The translations under genes were made by a program, and so were the position numbers. Positions 8,496-17,353 of a stretch of 64,000 nt of DNA are shown here, in pieces (position 1 is the stretch's first letter; every line of letters starts with the position of its first letter). The stretch is from assembly GCA_023435645.1 (NCBI GenBank), contig JAEYRK010000014.1, positions 18,606-82,605 of the forward strand, written 5' to 3'. The stretch is from Bacillota bacterium. GTDB lineage: Bacteria; Bacillota; Clostridia; Lachnospirales; Lachnospiraceae. The notes beneath the pieces are model-generated. The model did not search any database. It worked only from the letters and a program-made list of their open reading frames with translations, and was not told the origin of the DNA.

Positions 8496-10256
8496 TTCCA
8501 TACTTAGCTGTAACCATTCATCAAAATAATCCTCTATGATACCAAACTGTGCAGGCCCGATATCCAGAAGGAACCGATGGAACTCCTTGGTGCTAAATTC
8601 AGTACCCAGTTTCTCCTCAGCAGTCTCCCGAAGCTCTGAGATTTCCAGGAAGCCAATGGCATAGGGCAGATATATGGCAGGCTCCTCCAGCAGGGTATTA
8701 TAGATGAGCTTTGAGGTGGTTTTATCCGGATCACCGACAAAGCTGTTTATATAAGCAATCGCCTTCCTCTCATTCCAACCCTCATAATGAATACCAATAT
8801 CTGCCCTGGCATACATGAACAGCATGACGGCACTGTTGGATTCCAGAAATTCAGCCATGGTTTCATCTATTCCGGCCAGATGATAGGAATAATGTTCAAC
8901 ATAGGTAGCCCAGCCCTCATCATAGCCTAAGAAATTCATGATACTCCGAACCGGAGCAGGCTTTTGATTACGGAAATAAACACACTGGTATAAATGCCCG
9001 GGATAACCCTCATGGGCTACTGTAGTATAGATTTTCGATAAGGTTTCTTCATCATTTCCGTTAATATAGATGTTGTTGTCCTTATATTCATCAATCGCCG
9101 GTACCAGATACATGGCAGGGCTCAGATAATCTGAGAGGGAGTCATCTACATATTTGATATCACAGCTGACCTGTACCGGTTCAGGAAAATCCTTGAGAAT
9201 ATCCTCCTTAAGATCCTCCAGGATGGCCTCCGGATCTGTGATCGGAAAGGAGGTAAACTCCATATAACGGTCAAAAATATCGGGATGAGCTAAGCTAATC
9301 CGGGTAATCTCCAACACCTCAGCACCTATGGCTGTTTCCAGAAGATCGGCAAGCTCCTCCATGCTTCTTTCGGAACCGGTCTTGATTTTCGCCAGATACT
9401 CATAATAGGACTGTCCCTCCGGATAGTAATACAATCCGGCATCATTGATGCCGGTACCCTTCAGCTCCTTAAGCGTATCGATTAACAGCTGATAGGCGGG
9501 AATGACATATTCCAACACTGCTTTCAGGTTATTGGCCTGATAGGAAGCAATCTCTGACTTTGATAGTCCCTCATAATTTTCTACCTTCTCATCAAAATAC
9601 TCGATCAGGAAATTCTCCTTTGGATTCTCTATAAAGGCAGAACACTGATCAATGATACTGTCTGCCACCTCATCCCTCATAAACAAGCCCCGCTTGGATT
9701 TCTCCCGTTCAAAGGCTGCAATATCTTCAAAATAGCTATATACACAGGGCAGAAGAGCGATATAGTCATCGATATCCTCCCTGGTATAAAAATTATATTC
9801 CGCAAGAAGGATCGGAAGCTGAGCCTGGATCCCGGTGGTTGGCCCGAGACACTCCGTATAATATAGATAATCTCCGCCAGCCAGAGCCATCTCCAGATAA
9901 TTCTTAAGGATATCATAGGTTAGCTGCTGTTCCTTAGTAAGGCTGTTATAATCAAAGCGGATTAATCGTTTTAAATAATTTTCTGTGAGGCTGATCTGTT
10001 CCCTCATTTCATCAAGCGTAAATTCACCAAGAGTTATTTTAGGCTTTTCTATACCATAATCCTCGGGAACAGCCAGAGAGTAATTTAGGGTAAGTGTATC
10101 CGCCTGGACCTCGTGAAGAAAGATATCATTCATAAAACCATCAAAGCTTGCTTGTACCTGCTGGGGCTGAGCCTTCTTGTTACAGCTGATTTCCAGGGCC
10201 ATAACCCCGGCAAAAAGGAGTAGAATGAGTATATGCCTTATTTTGTTCCTATACAT
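8493..10256 (-). CDS. DUF885 family metallopeptidase-like lipoprotein
   Basis: The 587-residue exported protein has an N-terminal hydrophobic segment with a poor lipobox (EISC rather than LxxC), so lipidation is uncertain. The DUF885 family is recognised from the HEGYPGH motif (near residue 414), which resembles the HExxH zinc site of gluzincin peptidases, and from GYDEGWATYVEHYSYHLAG further on, which supplies a likely third Glu ligand. Peptidase activity is inferred from the family; the substrate is unknown. The ATG is preceded by AGGAGG. It lies directly upstream of pckA on the same strand, but pckA has its own promoter. Confidence 0.82.
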   Translation of the reverse strand: MYRNKIRHILILLLFAGVMALEISCNKKAQPQQVQASFDGFMNDIFLHEVQADTLTLNYSLAVPEDYGIEKPKITLGEFTLDEMREQISLTENYLKRLIRFDYNSLTKEQQLTYDILKNYLEMALAGGDYLYYTECLGPTTGIQAQLPILLAEYNFYTREDIDDYIALLPCVYSYFEDIAAFEREKSKRGLFMRDEVADSIIDQCSAFIENPKENFLIEYFDEKVENYEGLSKSEIASYQANNLKAVLEYVIPAYQLLIDTLKELKGTGINDAGLYYYPEGQSYYEYLAKIKTGSERSMEELADLLETAIGAEVLEITRISLAHPDIFDRYMEFTSFPITDPEAILEDLKEDILKDFPEPVQVSCDIKYVDDSLSDYLSPAMYLVPAIDEYKDNNIYINGNDEETLSKIYTTVAHEGYPGHLYQCVYFRNQKPAPVRSIMNFLGYDEGWATYVEHYSYHLAGIDETMAEFLESNSAVMLFMYARADIGIHYEGWNERKAIAYINSFVGDPDKTTSKLIYNTLLEEPAIYLPYAIGFLEISELRETAEEKLGTEFSTKEFHRFLLDIGPAQFGIIEDYFDEWLQLSME

Positions 10257-10460
10257 AATAACCTCCTAGAATTAAATGACATCTTTTGTATGACGGCCTG
10301 TTGTATTTTGGACGAGTACTATCCTTTATGTTATTTTATGTATATTCAAAGATTGATGTGGTAAGAAGCAGGATTGCCCGGATTTTCATGGATTTGTCTC
10401 AAGCCGATCTGTTTTGTCTGCGCAGGCAGGATATACCAGACACTCATGAGGAATATTACT

Positions 10461-10487
10461 TAAGTTTTCAACTGATCCGGCCGAAAT
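10461..10487 (+). promoter_or_regulatory. Sigma-28 (SigD/FliA) type flagellar promoter
   Basis: TAAG (10461-10464), a 15-nt spacer and GCCGAAAT (10480-10487), against the consensus TAAA-N15-GCCGATAT: 10 of 12 positions match at exact spacing. It lies about 100 nt upstream of the flagellar-associated operon. The rest of the 330-nt gap before that operon holds no convincing gene. Confidence 0.6.
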
Positions 10488-10587
10488 ATTACCAGTAAAG
10501 TGTAATTAGCTTATTATACCATAACAGATGATAGAAAAGCAAAAAATGACAATAGTATAGTAGATTTTAGAAGGCGAAGGTGTCAGA

Positions 10588-13500
10588 TTGGATCATAGAA
10601 TAAATCAACATAAGCTGTACCATCCTACAAAAGAGCTTTCATCAGGAAGGGAAAGCGTTTTAGTGAGGAGCGAGAACCATAGCATCCCTAAGCTGGTGAA
10701 GGGGGATAGGATCATAGGCTTTATTACCTCCATATCGGAAGGTATAACGATAAATGTTCAAGGTTACGAGATAAGCGCGCCGGAGGGTATGCTCCAAAAG
10801 CAGGGAGTCGGCGATTCTGTTCTTTTTGAGGTGTTAGGTGTCTCTGACAACCAGATTGAGCTGAGAGCAGCGGATCAGGGTTCTGTTCAGAATGGTAAAG
10901 AGATGGAGACAATACTCAGGCTGAATGCGGATCGGGAGGTCTTTCTGACCTGGAGAGAACAGGAAGGAAGACAGACACAACGAGAGGAAGAGCATAAAAG
11001 CACGATGAGGAAAATAGAGCTGCTCCAGTCCAGAATGACTGAGAAGGACTATAGGGTTCTGGAGGAGGAGGGCTTCTCTGTAGAAGCGTTTACGGTTTCG
11101 GGCTTGGAAGCTGCGATAAGCAGATTACATACCTCACCCTTGGGTGGAGCTGATGAAGATGAACCTACGGGAGGCAGAAGAAGTAAAAAAGCGTATTCTG
11201 CCAAGGAGATAGAGCAGAGGTTAAAGGAGGCAAATCTTCCGGCAGAAGCAGATACCGTCCGCAAGGTGATGTCGGCCTTAAACATCAGTGCCTCCATCGG
11301 AGCCTTAGAGGAAGCTGCGATGAAGCATCTGCTTCGTCAGGAGCTGCCGCCAACGCTTGAGAATCTGTATAAAGCAAAATTCAGTAAGGGGACCTCCCTG
11401 AAAGAGGAGCAATTATCAGAGGAGACCTGGAGTAAGCTCATGCCCCAGGTGGAGGAGGTAATCCGGGCATCAGGCTACGAGGTAAATCAGGAAAGTCTTG
11501 CCAGAGCCAGATGGCTGGTGGAAAACCAGCTTCCTTTGACGAAGGGGAATTATATCTACTTCAATCAATTATCTGATAGAGAGGAATTCACAGATCAGTC
11601 CGAGGTACTACATCAAATTCTCAAGGAGATGGATGAAGGAATTGCACCTAAGGACGCCATCGTTATACCGGGGCTACAGGGCAGAATTGAGAACCTGAGG
11701 GAGAAGCTTGATACCATCAGTGAGAAAGAGATCAAGGAGGCTGTCAGGACAGAGAAGGAAATAACCTTAAAGCTTCTGACGGATAAGAAGTATCGAGCAG
11801 AATACCGACAGGAGGCTCAGAGCGAGAAGCTAACAGACAGGCAGCAGCTGGAGGCGGTTAGGGCTCAACGGCATTTAGAGGAGATACGTCTCAGGATGAC
11901 TACGCAGGCAGCGGGTGCGTTGGAGCGTAAGGGAATTCATATCGAGACACAAAGCCTTGAAAAAGTCGTGGAGGAGCTTAAGAAGCTGGAGGAAAGCTAT
12001 TACCGCCGCTTATTTACAGAGGCAGATCTGGAAGCGGATGCGCAACAAATGGAGCTTCTACGGGAGACAACCCGTGGAATGGAGCAGCTGAAGACGATTC
12101 CAAGCTATGTGCTGGGAGCTACGCTATCCTCCCGAAGACTCATGACTATTCCGGGTCTTCTGGAAGAGGGCAGGAGGATGTCCGACCAGCTGATGAGAGC
12201 GAAGGAAGTCTATGAGACGCTGATGACGGAACCGAATCGGGAGTACGGCGATTCCCTACAAAAGGCATTCAAAAACTCCGGGTCCCTGTTATCAGAAATG
12301 GGGATGGAGAATACGGCTTATAATCAGAGAGCGGTCAGAATTCTGGGTTATAACCGAATGGAGATAACACAGGAGAATATGGAGCTGGTGAAGGCTTATG
12401 ATCTACAGGTAGGTACGCTGATGCAGAGGCTTCATCCCTCTGTTGCAGTAAGACTGATCAAAGAGGGGGTTAACCCGATGGGAATCCCGATCAGAGAGCT
12501 GAATCAAAAAATAGATCAGATGAGAGAAGAACAGGGGATTACCACTGAGGAGAAATACAGCACCTTTTTAAGAAGACTGGAGAAGGAAGAGCGGATTCAA
12601 AAAGAGGAGCGGCAGGCTTACATTGGAATCTACCGGCTATTGCATGCGATTGATAAAACTGACGGTGCGGCCCTTGGTGCTGTCATCAAGGCTGACAGGG
12701 AGGTAAACCTGAGCAATCTTTTGACTGCGATGAGAAGTCTCCAAAGGGGAGCAATCGATGCGGTGGTGGATGACAGCTTTGGTATGCTTCAGGCGGTGAT
12801 GGACAGGGATGCCACCATTACGGATCAATTAAACGGTGTATTTACGGAGCAAAGTAGGGGAAACACCTCCACCAGGATAGAGGGAATATCGGCAGGCCTG
12901 GATGCGAGGACTGAATTTTTGAAGCAGGCCCTACAGCAGCTGTATCAAGATGCAACACCGGAGGGCTTATTTGAAATGCAACAGAAGCTATTCAGTTCAC
13001 AACCCTCTATGCAGGGACCGGAGGAATCGACTCCGATATTATCCTCGGGCAGGGGAATTTGGGAGGGGATAAAGGAGGCTTCGGCGGAGAAATTATTAGA
13101 CCTCTTATCCGTTCCTAAAGAGGAGGATGCAGTATATTCCGGGAAGCTTCAGGAGCTGAAGCAGGTATATCAAAACGCAGATCAGGCAGTCCGTTTCCTG
13201 GAGGATTATAAGGTACCCTGTACCACTTCAAATATCCTAATGACCGGTCAGATTCTGAACAACAGCAGTACCTTCTTTAAGAAATACTATCAATTGCGGG
13301 ATGAAAATAGCAAGGAAAATTCTAAAAATAATCTTCAGGAAATGCAAGATATTGTCGATACATTAATCGACAGAGATTCTGCTCAGTTGACATATGAGCG
13401 GATGGAGGAAGAAATAAAGGCAGCACTGGAGAAGGAAAACAGTTTGGAGCGGATTGATACCCTACGCCTTACCGAGCTGAAAAACATGGGTACCCAGATG

Positions 13501-13956
13501 TTCCTTATGAAAACGCTGGCGAGGAAGGAATTCTACCAGATACCGGTTGAGACAGGGAAGGGTATTACCAATATGAACCTGACCATCCTCCGAGGTAGCG
13601 GTAACACCGGAAGGGTAACAGTAAGTCTTGTCACAGAAGCCCTGGGTAGAGTGAGGGCAGATATTTCATTGAAGGATAGGATGCTGAACGGTTATATAGC
13701 CAGCGATAGCCGCAGGGGAACAGAACGGCTGATGGATCAGCTGCAGGATATACGGGAGCTACTGAAGGAAGAGGAGGTTACCGTAAAGCAGCTGGAGGTC
13801 TGCTATGACCGTTTTCCTAAGGATAGCTATACCTACCAGAACCCGGAGACGGATCCTTTGGAGCCCTTACGGAGCAAAACGGAGGAAAGACTGTTATACC
13901 GGATTGCGCGAACCATGGTTCTGGCGGTAAGTACAGCAGATGCTTCCATCAAGTAG
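10588..13956 (+). CDS. DUF6240 protein, flagellar-associated, FliK-like C-terminus
   Basis: Very large hydrophilic protein (1122 residues), charged and mostly helical with several predicted coiled-coil stretches, no signal peptide and no membrane segment. It matches what I know of DUF6240, a Lachnospiraceae family found beside flagellar genes. Residues of about 990-1075 (TILRGSGNTGRVTVSLVTEA, then LGRVRADISL and the LMDQLQDIRELLKEE helix) resemble the FliK hook-length-control C-terminal domain, so a role in hook or secretion switching is a reasonable inference. TTG start with GAAGGTG at 5-nt spacing. The first gene of the operon with flagellin and FliS, behind a sigma-28-like promoter. Coding-like sequence continues out of frame after its stop. 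Confidence 0.8.
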   Translation: MDHRINQHKLYHPTKELSSGRESVLVRSENHSIPKLVKGDRIIGFITSISEGITINVQGYEISAPEGMLQKQGVGDSVLFEVLGVSDNQIELRAADQGSVQNGKEMETILRLNADREVFLTWREQEGRQTQREEEHKSTMRKIELLQSRMTEKDYRVLEEEGFSVEAFTVSGLEAAISRLHTSPLGGADEDEPTGGRRSKKAYSAKEIEQRLKEANLPAEADTVRKVMSALNISASIGALEEAAMKHLLRQELPPTLENLYKAKFSKGTSLKEEQLSEETWSKLMPQVEEVIRASGYEVNQESLARARWLVENQLPLTKGNYIYFNQLSDREEFTDQSEVLHQILKEMDEGIAPKDAIVIPGLQGRIENLREKLDTISEKEIKEAVRTEKEITLKLLTDKKYRAEYRQEAQSEKLTDRQQLEAVRAQRHLEEIRLRMTTQAAGALERKGIHIETQSLEKVVEELKKLEESYYRRLFTEADLEADAQQMELLRETTRGMEQLKTIPSYVLGATLSSRRLMTIPGLLEEGRRMSDQLMRAKEVYETLMTEPNREYGDSLQKAFKNSGSLLSEMGMENTAYNQRAVRILGYNRMEITQENMELVKAYDLQVGTLMQRLHPSVAVRLIKEGVNPMGIPIRELNQKIDQMREEQGITTEEKYSTFLRRLEKEERIQKEERQAYIGIYRLLHAIDKTDGAALGAVIKADREVNLSNLLTAMRSLQRGAIDAVVDDSFGMLQAVMDRDATITDQLNGVFTEQSRGNTSTRIEGISAGLDARTEFLKQALQQLYQDATPEGLFEMQQKLFSSQPSMQGPEESTPILSSGRGIWEGIKEASAEKLLDLLSVPKEEDAVYSGKLQELKQVYQNADQAVRFLEDYKVPCTTSNILMTGQILNNSSTFFKKYYQLRDENSKENSKNNLQEMQDIVDTLIDRDSAQLTYERMEEEIKAALEKENSLERIDTLRLTELKNMGTQMFLMKTLARKEFYQIPVETGKGITNMNLTILRGSGNTGRVTVSLVTEALGRVRADISLKDRMLNGYIASDSRRGTERLMDQLQDIRELLKEEEVTVKQLEVCYDRFPKDSYTYQNPETDPLEPLRSKTEERLLYRIARTMVLAVSTADASIK

Positions 13957-14132
13957 AAAAGAACGACTTCCTGTTACAGCAGGCATTACAGAGAGCGGTT
14001 TACAAAGACCAGGCAGAACCGCTAAGAATAGGTTTCACCCGGCACATGGAGGTTGCCGGCCAAGAGATATATTTGACGAACCATGAGAACACGGATGGGT
14101 ATGGCAGTCAAAGCAGAAAGGATAAGGGATAG
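13953..14132 (+). other. Coding-like tail in the -1 frame of the DUF6240 gene
   Basis: After the DUF6240 stop (13954-13956) the -1 frame stays open and reads like protein for about 59 codons (VEKNDFLLQQAL, then QRAVYKDQAEPLRIGF), ending at TAG 14130-14132, only 2 nt before the flagellin ATG. This frame has no ATG, GTG or TTG before position 14046, and that ATG has no ribosome binding site, so it cannot easily be a separate gene. It joins smoothly to the DUF6240 frame by one added base or a -1 shift at the ATC-AAG-TAG end. It may be a frameshift mutation, a sequencing indel or a programmed shift. Confidence 0.45.
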
Positions 14133-14134
14133 AG

Positions 14135-15733
14135 ATGAGAATCAATCATAATATTTCGGCTTTAAAGGCTAATAACCAACTGTTAAGAACAAATAAACTG
14201 CTGGATGCAAGTCTGGAGAGGTTATCCTCCGGTTATCGCATCAATAGTGCTGCGGATGATTCCGCTGGACTGGCTATTTCAGAAAAGATGAGAACCCAGA
14301 TCGCAGGTTTGGAGCAGGCCTCCAGAAATGCTTCGGATGGTATCTCAGTCATTCAGACAGCGGAAGGAGCATTGGTAGAAGTTGAGTCCATGCTTCAGAG
14401 AATGAGAGAGCTGGCCGTGCAATCTGCGAACGGTATCTATACCACGGACGATCGTATCGCCATTCAAGCGGAGATTGATCAGCTAAGCGAGGAAATCACC
14501 AGAATTTCAGAAACTACCGAATTTAATACCATGACGCTATTGGATGGTAATATTGACCGGAAATCCTATTCCAGCAATAACAATGTAAATCTGGTATCCC
14601 TATCGGACACAGTAGCTGTCGGCAATTATACGGTTGAAATCACCAAGGATGCCAGACAGGCAGTAGTTGTCGGTAACACAATGTCTGCTTTCGGAAATCC
14701 TGCAGAAAGAAAAATTACTGCAGAGGAGGCCGGTTCCATTAATATCAATGGGGAAGCGGTTGCGATTAAAGAGGGAGACACCATCAATGAAGTGTTCCAA
14801 AAGATTCGCGATGCCTGCGACAATGTAGACATCAATGTATTTGCCATAGATCCTACGGATCTCTATGACGCGGCCACCAACCCCACAGGACAGCCTGCTC
14901 TGGATACGAACCTTAGCATGGCAGGTTATACCAGCAAACAGCTGGAAGAAAGCAATGCCCTGGTATTCGTAACCAGAGACTTTGGCTCCGGCGAAAAGAT
15001 AGATCTTTATTGTGATAACGAGGACCTATGTACTCTTTTAGGGCTTACAATTCATGGTGCAAAGGCAAGCGGTATCGATGCAGAGGCGAGCTTAATTCTG
15101 AAAGGCGATCCCTTGCATGATTCCTTGTTTGAAAATACCGCGACGCTTTCCATAACCGGAAATAAAATAACCGTATCGGATCGTAATGATTTTAAGATGA
15201 TATTTGAAGTGGACCCGGGAACGGTTAGTACCAGATTCCAGGATGCTGCGATCATAAGTGCCTCAGCAGCGATACAGGATGCCGCTACCTTGGATGCCGG
15301 CACAGATCAGGAAGTAACCGTATCCGTACTGGATGCAGGACCAATGGATCTGCAGATCGGTGCGAATGAGGGGCAGATTATGTCCGTTCGTATTCCTAAG
15401 GTAAATCCTCAGACTCTGGGTATTGATAAGATTAATGTGGGAACCGCAGACGGAGCACAGGAGGCCATTGGACTCCTGGATACGGCGATCAACCAGGTAT
15501 CGGAGATTCGCTCCAAGCTGGGCGCATACCAGAACCGTTTGGAGCATTCCATTTCAAATCTGGATGTTACCTCAGAGAACATGACGGAATCCTTATCCCG
15601 CATCAAGGATGTGGATATGGCGCAGGAGATGGCGGAATATACCCAGAAAAATGTACTATCCCAGGCAGGTACCGCAATGCTTGCCCAGGCAAACCAGAGG
15701 CCACAGTCCATATTAAACTTATTACAGCAGTAA
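14135..15733 (+). CDS. hag: Flagellin
   Basis: Filament subunit exported by the flagellar type III system. The 532-residue protein has the conserved D0/D1 N-terminus (MRINHNISAL, LERLSSGYRI, then NSAADDSAGLAISEKMR) over residues 1-140 and the C-terminal D1/D0 partner (RSKLGAYQNRLEHSI and a LLQQ end) over about 445-532. The middle part (about 150-440) is variable, rich in Asp/Thr, and forms the surface D2/D3 region. ATG preceded by AAGGATAAGGG. It lies between the DUF6240 gene and fliS, consistent with late flagellar expression from the sigma-28-like promoter upstream. Confidence 0.96.
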   Translation: MRINHNISALKANNQLLRTNKLLDASLERLSSGYRINSAADDSAGLAISEKMRTQIAGLEQASRNASDGISVIQTAEGALVEVESMLQRMRELAVQSANGIYTTDDRIAIQAEIDQLSEEITRISETTEFNTMTLLDGNIDRKSYSSNNNVNLVSLSDTVAVGNYTVEITKDARQAVVVGNTMSAFGNPAERKITAEEAGSININGEAVAIKEGDTINEVFQKIRDACDNVDINVFAIDPTDLYDAATNPTGQPALDTNLSMAGYTSKQLEESNALVFVTRDFGSGEKIDLYCDNEDLCTLLGLTIHGAKASGIDAEASLILKGDPLHDSLFENTATLSITGNKITVSDRNDFKMIFEVDPGTVSTRFQDAAIISASAAIQDAATLDAGTDQEVTVSVLDAGPMDLQIGANEGQIMSVRIPKVNPQTLGIDKINVGTADGAQEAIGLLDTAINQVSEIRSKLGAYQNRLEHSISNLDVTSENMTESLSRIKDVDMAQEMAEYTQKNVLSQAGTAMLAQANQRPQSILNLLQQ

Positions 15734-15752
15734 TGGTTTTGGAGGGTAAAAA

Positions 15753-16232
15753 ATGAAGAAAGAGGCAATCCATAGCTTTACTGCCAGAATCTCACAGGCA
15801 TCCAAAAGCGAACTAGTTGTAATTCTTTATGAGATGGCATTGACGGAGATTGGCGAAGCCAGACAGGCACATTCCGAAGCTAATCTGGCAGACTTTGATA
15901 AAGGATTGAAAAGAGCACAAAGATGCATCAGTGAGCTGATGGCAACCCTGGATTACCGTTATCCGATCGCTTACGATTTACTGAGCCTATATATTTATAC
16001 GAACAGAGAACTGATCAGAGCCATTTATCAGAGAGGGGTACAGCCCCTCGACAGTCCCGAACAGGTACTGAGGAAGCTTCTGAACGGCTTCGAGGGAGTA
16101 AGCAGCCAGGATACAAGCGGGCCTGTAATGCGCAACTCCCAGCAGCTTTACGCGGGCTTAACCTACGGCAAGGGTAAGTTAAATGAAACTTATCTTAATC
16201 CCGGCAACGGGAACCGAGGGTTTATTGCATAA
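15753..16232 (+). CDS. fliS: Flagellar export chaperone FliS
   Basis: Binds the flagellin C-terminus and prevents early polymerisation in the cytoplasm. The 159-residue protein has the helical FliS core: a SELVVILYEMAL helix near residue 20, a RAQRCISELMATLD helix, then LLSLYIYTNRELI near 85-97. The tail beyond about 120 is extended and polar, longer than in the B. subtilis protein. It starts 20 nt after flagellin with GGAGGG, so it is clearly in the same operon. A long hairpin terminator follows. Confidence 0.92.
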   Translation: MKKEAIHSFTARISQASKSELVVILYEMALTEIGEARQAHSEANLADFDKGLKRAQRCISELMATLDYRYPIAYDLLSLYIYTNRELIRAIYQRGVQPLDSPEQVLRKLLNGFEGVSSQDTSGPVMRNSQQLYAGLTYGKGKLNETYLNPGNGNRGFIA

Positions 16233-16403
16233 AAGCCACCTACAGTGGAGAAGGACCTTTAGGCAGCGGGTGTAACCAATGAGTGAATAGGACCTAACAA
16301 ACAAAAGCGCAGTAAAGTACATAAGAGCTGAAGAGTACGAAGGAAAGTCTTCAATTGATTACAAAAGAAAAGCGAAATAGATACAAAAGATGGCTGGAAA
16401 GAG

Positions 16404-16450
16404 AAGGGGCTGTCACTCCGCGGTGGAAAAACCGCGGGTGGCAGCCCCTT
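16404..16450. terminator. Intrinsic terminator between fliS and yaaL
   Basis: About 20 bp of GC-rich stem: AAGGGGCTG and CCGCGGT segments from 16404 pair with the arm ending in CAGCCCCTT at 16450, with one bulge and one wobble. A T-rich stretch follows. It serves the convergent fliS (plus) and yaaL (minus) genes. Confidence 0.85.
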
Positions 16451-16460
16451 TCCTTGCGTA

Positions 16461-16685
16461 TTAGCAGTAATTTTTATCAGAAGCCTTGGCTTGCTTTAAG
16501 AGGAAGTGATAGCGGTTTTGAACTGCATTTAGCTCATAAATACAGCTATCGATCAGATCCGGGTCAATGACATTTTCAAAATTTGAATAGGCAGCCTCCA
16601 GGGCAACTTTCGTCTTGTTTATTTCATTAATCAGAAGATCATAGGTGTTCGGACGCTTCTGCTTCTTTCGGGAGAATAATGACAT
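16461..16685 (-). CDS. yaaL: YaaL family protein (DUF2508)
   Basis: Small 74-residue cytoplasmic helical protein. The DUF2508/YaaL core is well preserved: YDLLINEINKTKVALEAAYS, then NFENVIDPDLIDSCIYELNA and YHFLLKQAK. Function is unknown; in Bacillus the gene neighbours bofA and recR. The ATG at 16685 is chosen over the GTG at 16697 because AAAGGATG lies at proper distance from the ATG and would touch the GTG. It diverges from bofA across a 190-nt region with a long palindrome. Confidence 0.88.
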   Translation of the reverse strand: MSLFSRKKQKRPNTYDLLINEINKTKVALEAAYSNFENVIDPDLIDSCIYELNAVQNRYHFLLKQAKASDKNYC

Positions 16686-16744
16686 AGATAACACCATCCT
16701 TTGACATGCTCATTTTGTTATAGTATAGTCAAATAATTTGCCAC

Positions 16745-16765
16745 TTATTCTATTAAATAGAATAA
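16745..16765. promoter_or_regulatory. 21-bp perfect palindrome between yaaL and bofA
   Basis: Arms TTATTCTATT (16745-16754) and AATAGAATAA (16756-16765) around a single A. It lies midway between the two divergent genes, where promoters for both should sit. Likely a dimeric-regulator operator; the regulator is unknown. Confidence 0.5.
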
Positions 16766-16874
16766 ATTGGATAAGTTTGTATATAGATATAGTAGGTTGT
16801 ATCATAAAGAAACCCGAATTAGTGATGCACACGCCCATGGGTAAGGTATCTAGGGCAGGTACACGGAGGTGGAG

Positions 16875-17147
16875 ATGGAAAAGATCATATTGGTTGGAAT
16901 TATCGTAATCTGTATCGGCTTCATAGCCTTCTGCCTGATTAGGCGCAGACCGGAGCTGCTTCTTGATTTTGCACTACGGGCCTGTGTCGGTACGGCCGGC
17001 GTATGCTTGTTGGACTTTGTCTTAAGGAGCCAGGGCTATCAATTTACGGCCGGAGTGAATATACTTACGGTATTATCGAACGGATTAATGGGGTTGCCGG
17101 GGTTTATCCTGCTTTATGGAATCTCCATATATTATACATTTCGATAA
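16875..17147 (+). CDS. bofA: BofA family pro-sigma-K processing inhibitor-like protein
   Basis: The 90-residue membrane protein has three hydrophobic segments and the typical C-terminal block GVNILTVLSNGLMGLPGFIL, which matches the BofA signature (G-x-N-x-x-T, then G-x-x-G-x-P-G). In Bacillus BofA holds the SpoIVFB protease inactive in the mother-cell membrane until sigma-K is needed. In many Clostridia, where SpoIVFB may be absent, the role is less clear. ATG 16875 is chosen because GGAGG (16865-16869) lies 5 nt upstream; the upstream GTG overlaps that site. Confidence 0.85.
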   Translation: MEKIILVGIIVICIGFIAFCLIRRRPELLLDFALRACVGTAGVCLLDFVLRSQGYQFTAGVNILTVLSNGLMGLPGFILLYGISIYYTFR

Positions 17148-17292
17148 TAATATGGTTTCATAGAAAAAGGGTTATCAGGGAATTGCCATTGTTACCATAC
17201 TTGTTTTACACTTTGAAGTGTTATGGTTTCGATAAAGTTATGCAAAATGTTGTAGGTTATGCACCCTTTTATAAGAAATAAACAAAGATTGC

Positions 17293-17327
17293 GGCTGTCA
17301 TATGGATTTTATTGACAGCTGTTTTTT
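17293..17327 (+). terminator. Terminator after bofA
   Basis: Stem GGCTGTCA (17293-17300) with TGACAGCT (17313-17320), then six T residues. It closes the bofA unit before the Tad operon. The region 17148-17290 shows nothing else convincing. Confidence 0.75.
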
Positions 17328-17353
17328 GATATTGTATGATACAACTGTAAAAT
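17326..17353 (+). promoter_or_regulatory. Possible Tad operon promoter with overlapping palindromes
   Basis: TTGATA (17326-17331), a 16-nt spacer and TAAAAT (17348-17353). The spacer holds a perfect 13-bp palindrome TTGTATGATACAA (17332-17344), and TACAACTGTA (17340-17349) fits the TACA-NN-TGTA operator form of BlaI/CopY regulators. About 165 nt of leader separates it from the first Tad gene. The promoter elements are weak, so this is a tentative call. Confidence 0.35.

Noticed and set aside
10286..10498. Open frame of 70 codons between the DUF885 gene and the flagellar operon
   Set aside because: No ribosome binding site, odd composition, and it runs through the sigma-28-like promoter.
15900..16240. 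A second flagellar chaperone or FliD fragment in the FliS tail
   Set aside because: The extension is polar and low in pattern; it reads as a normal variable FliS C-terminus.
17003..17281. Open frame of 92 codons overlapping bofA
   Set aside because: Lies mostly on top of the well-supported BofA frame; the part beyond it runs into the terminator region.
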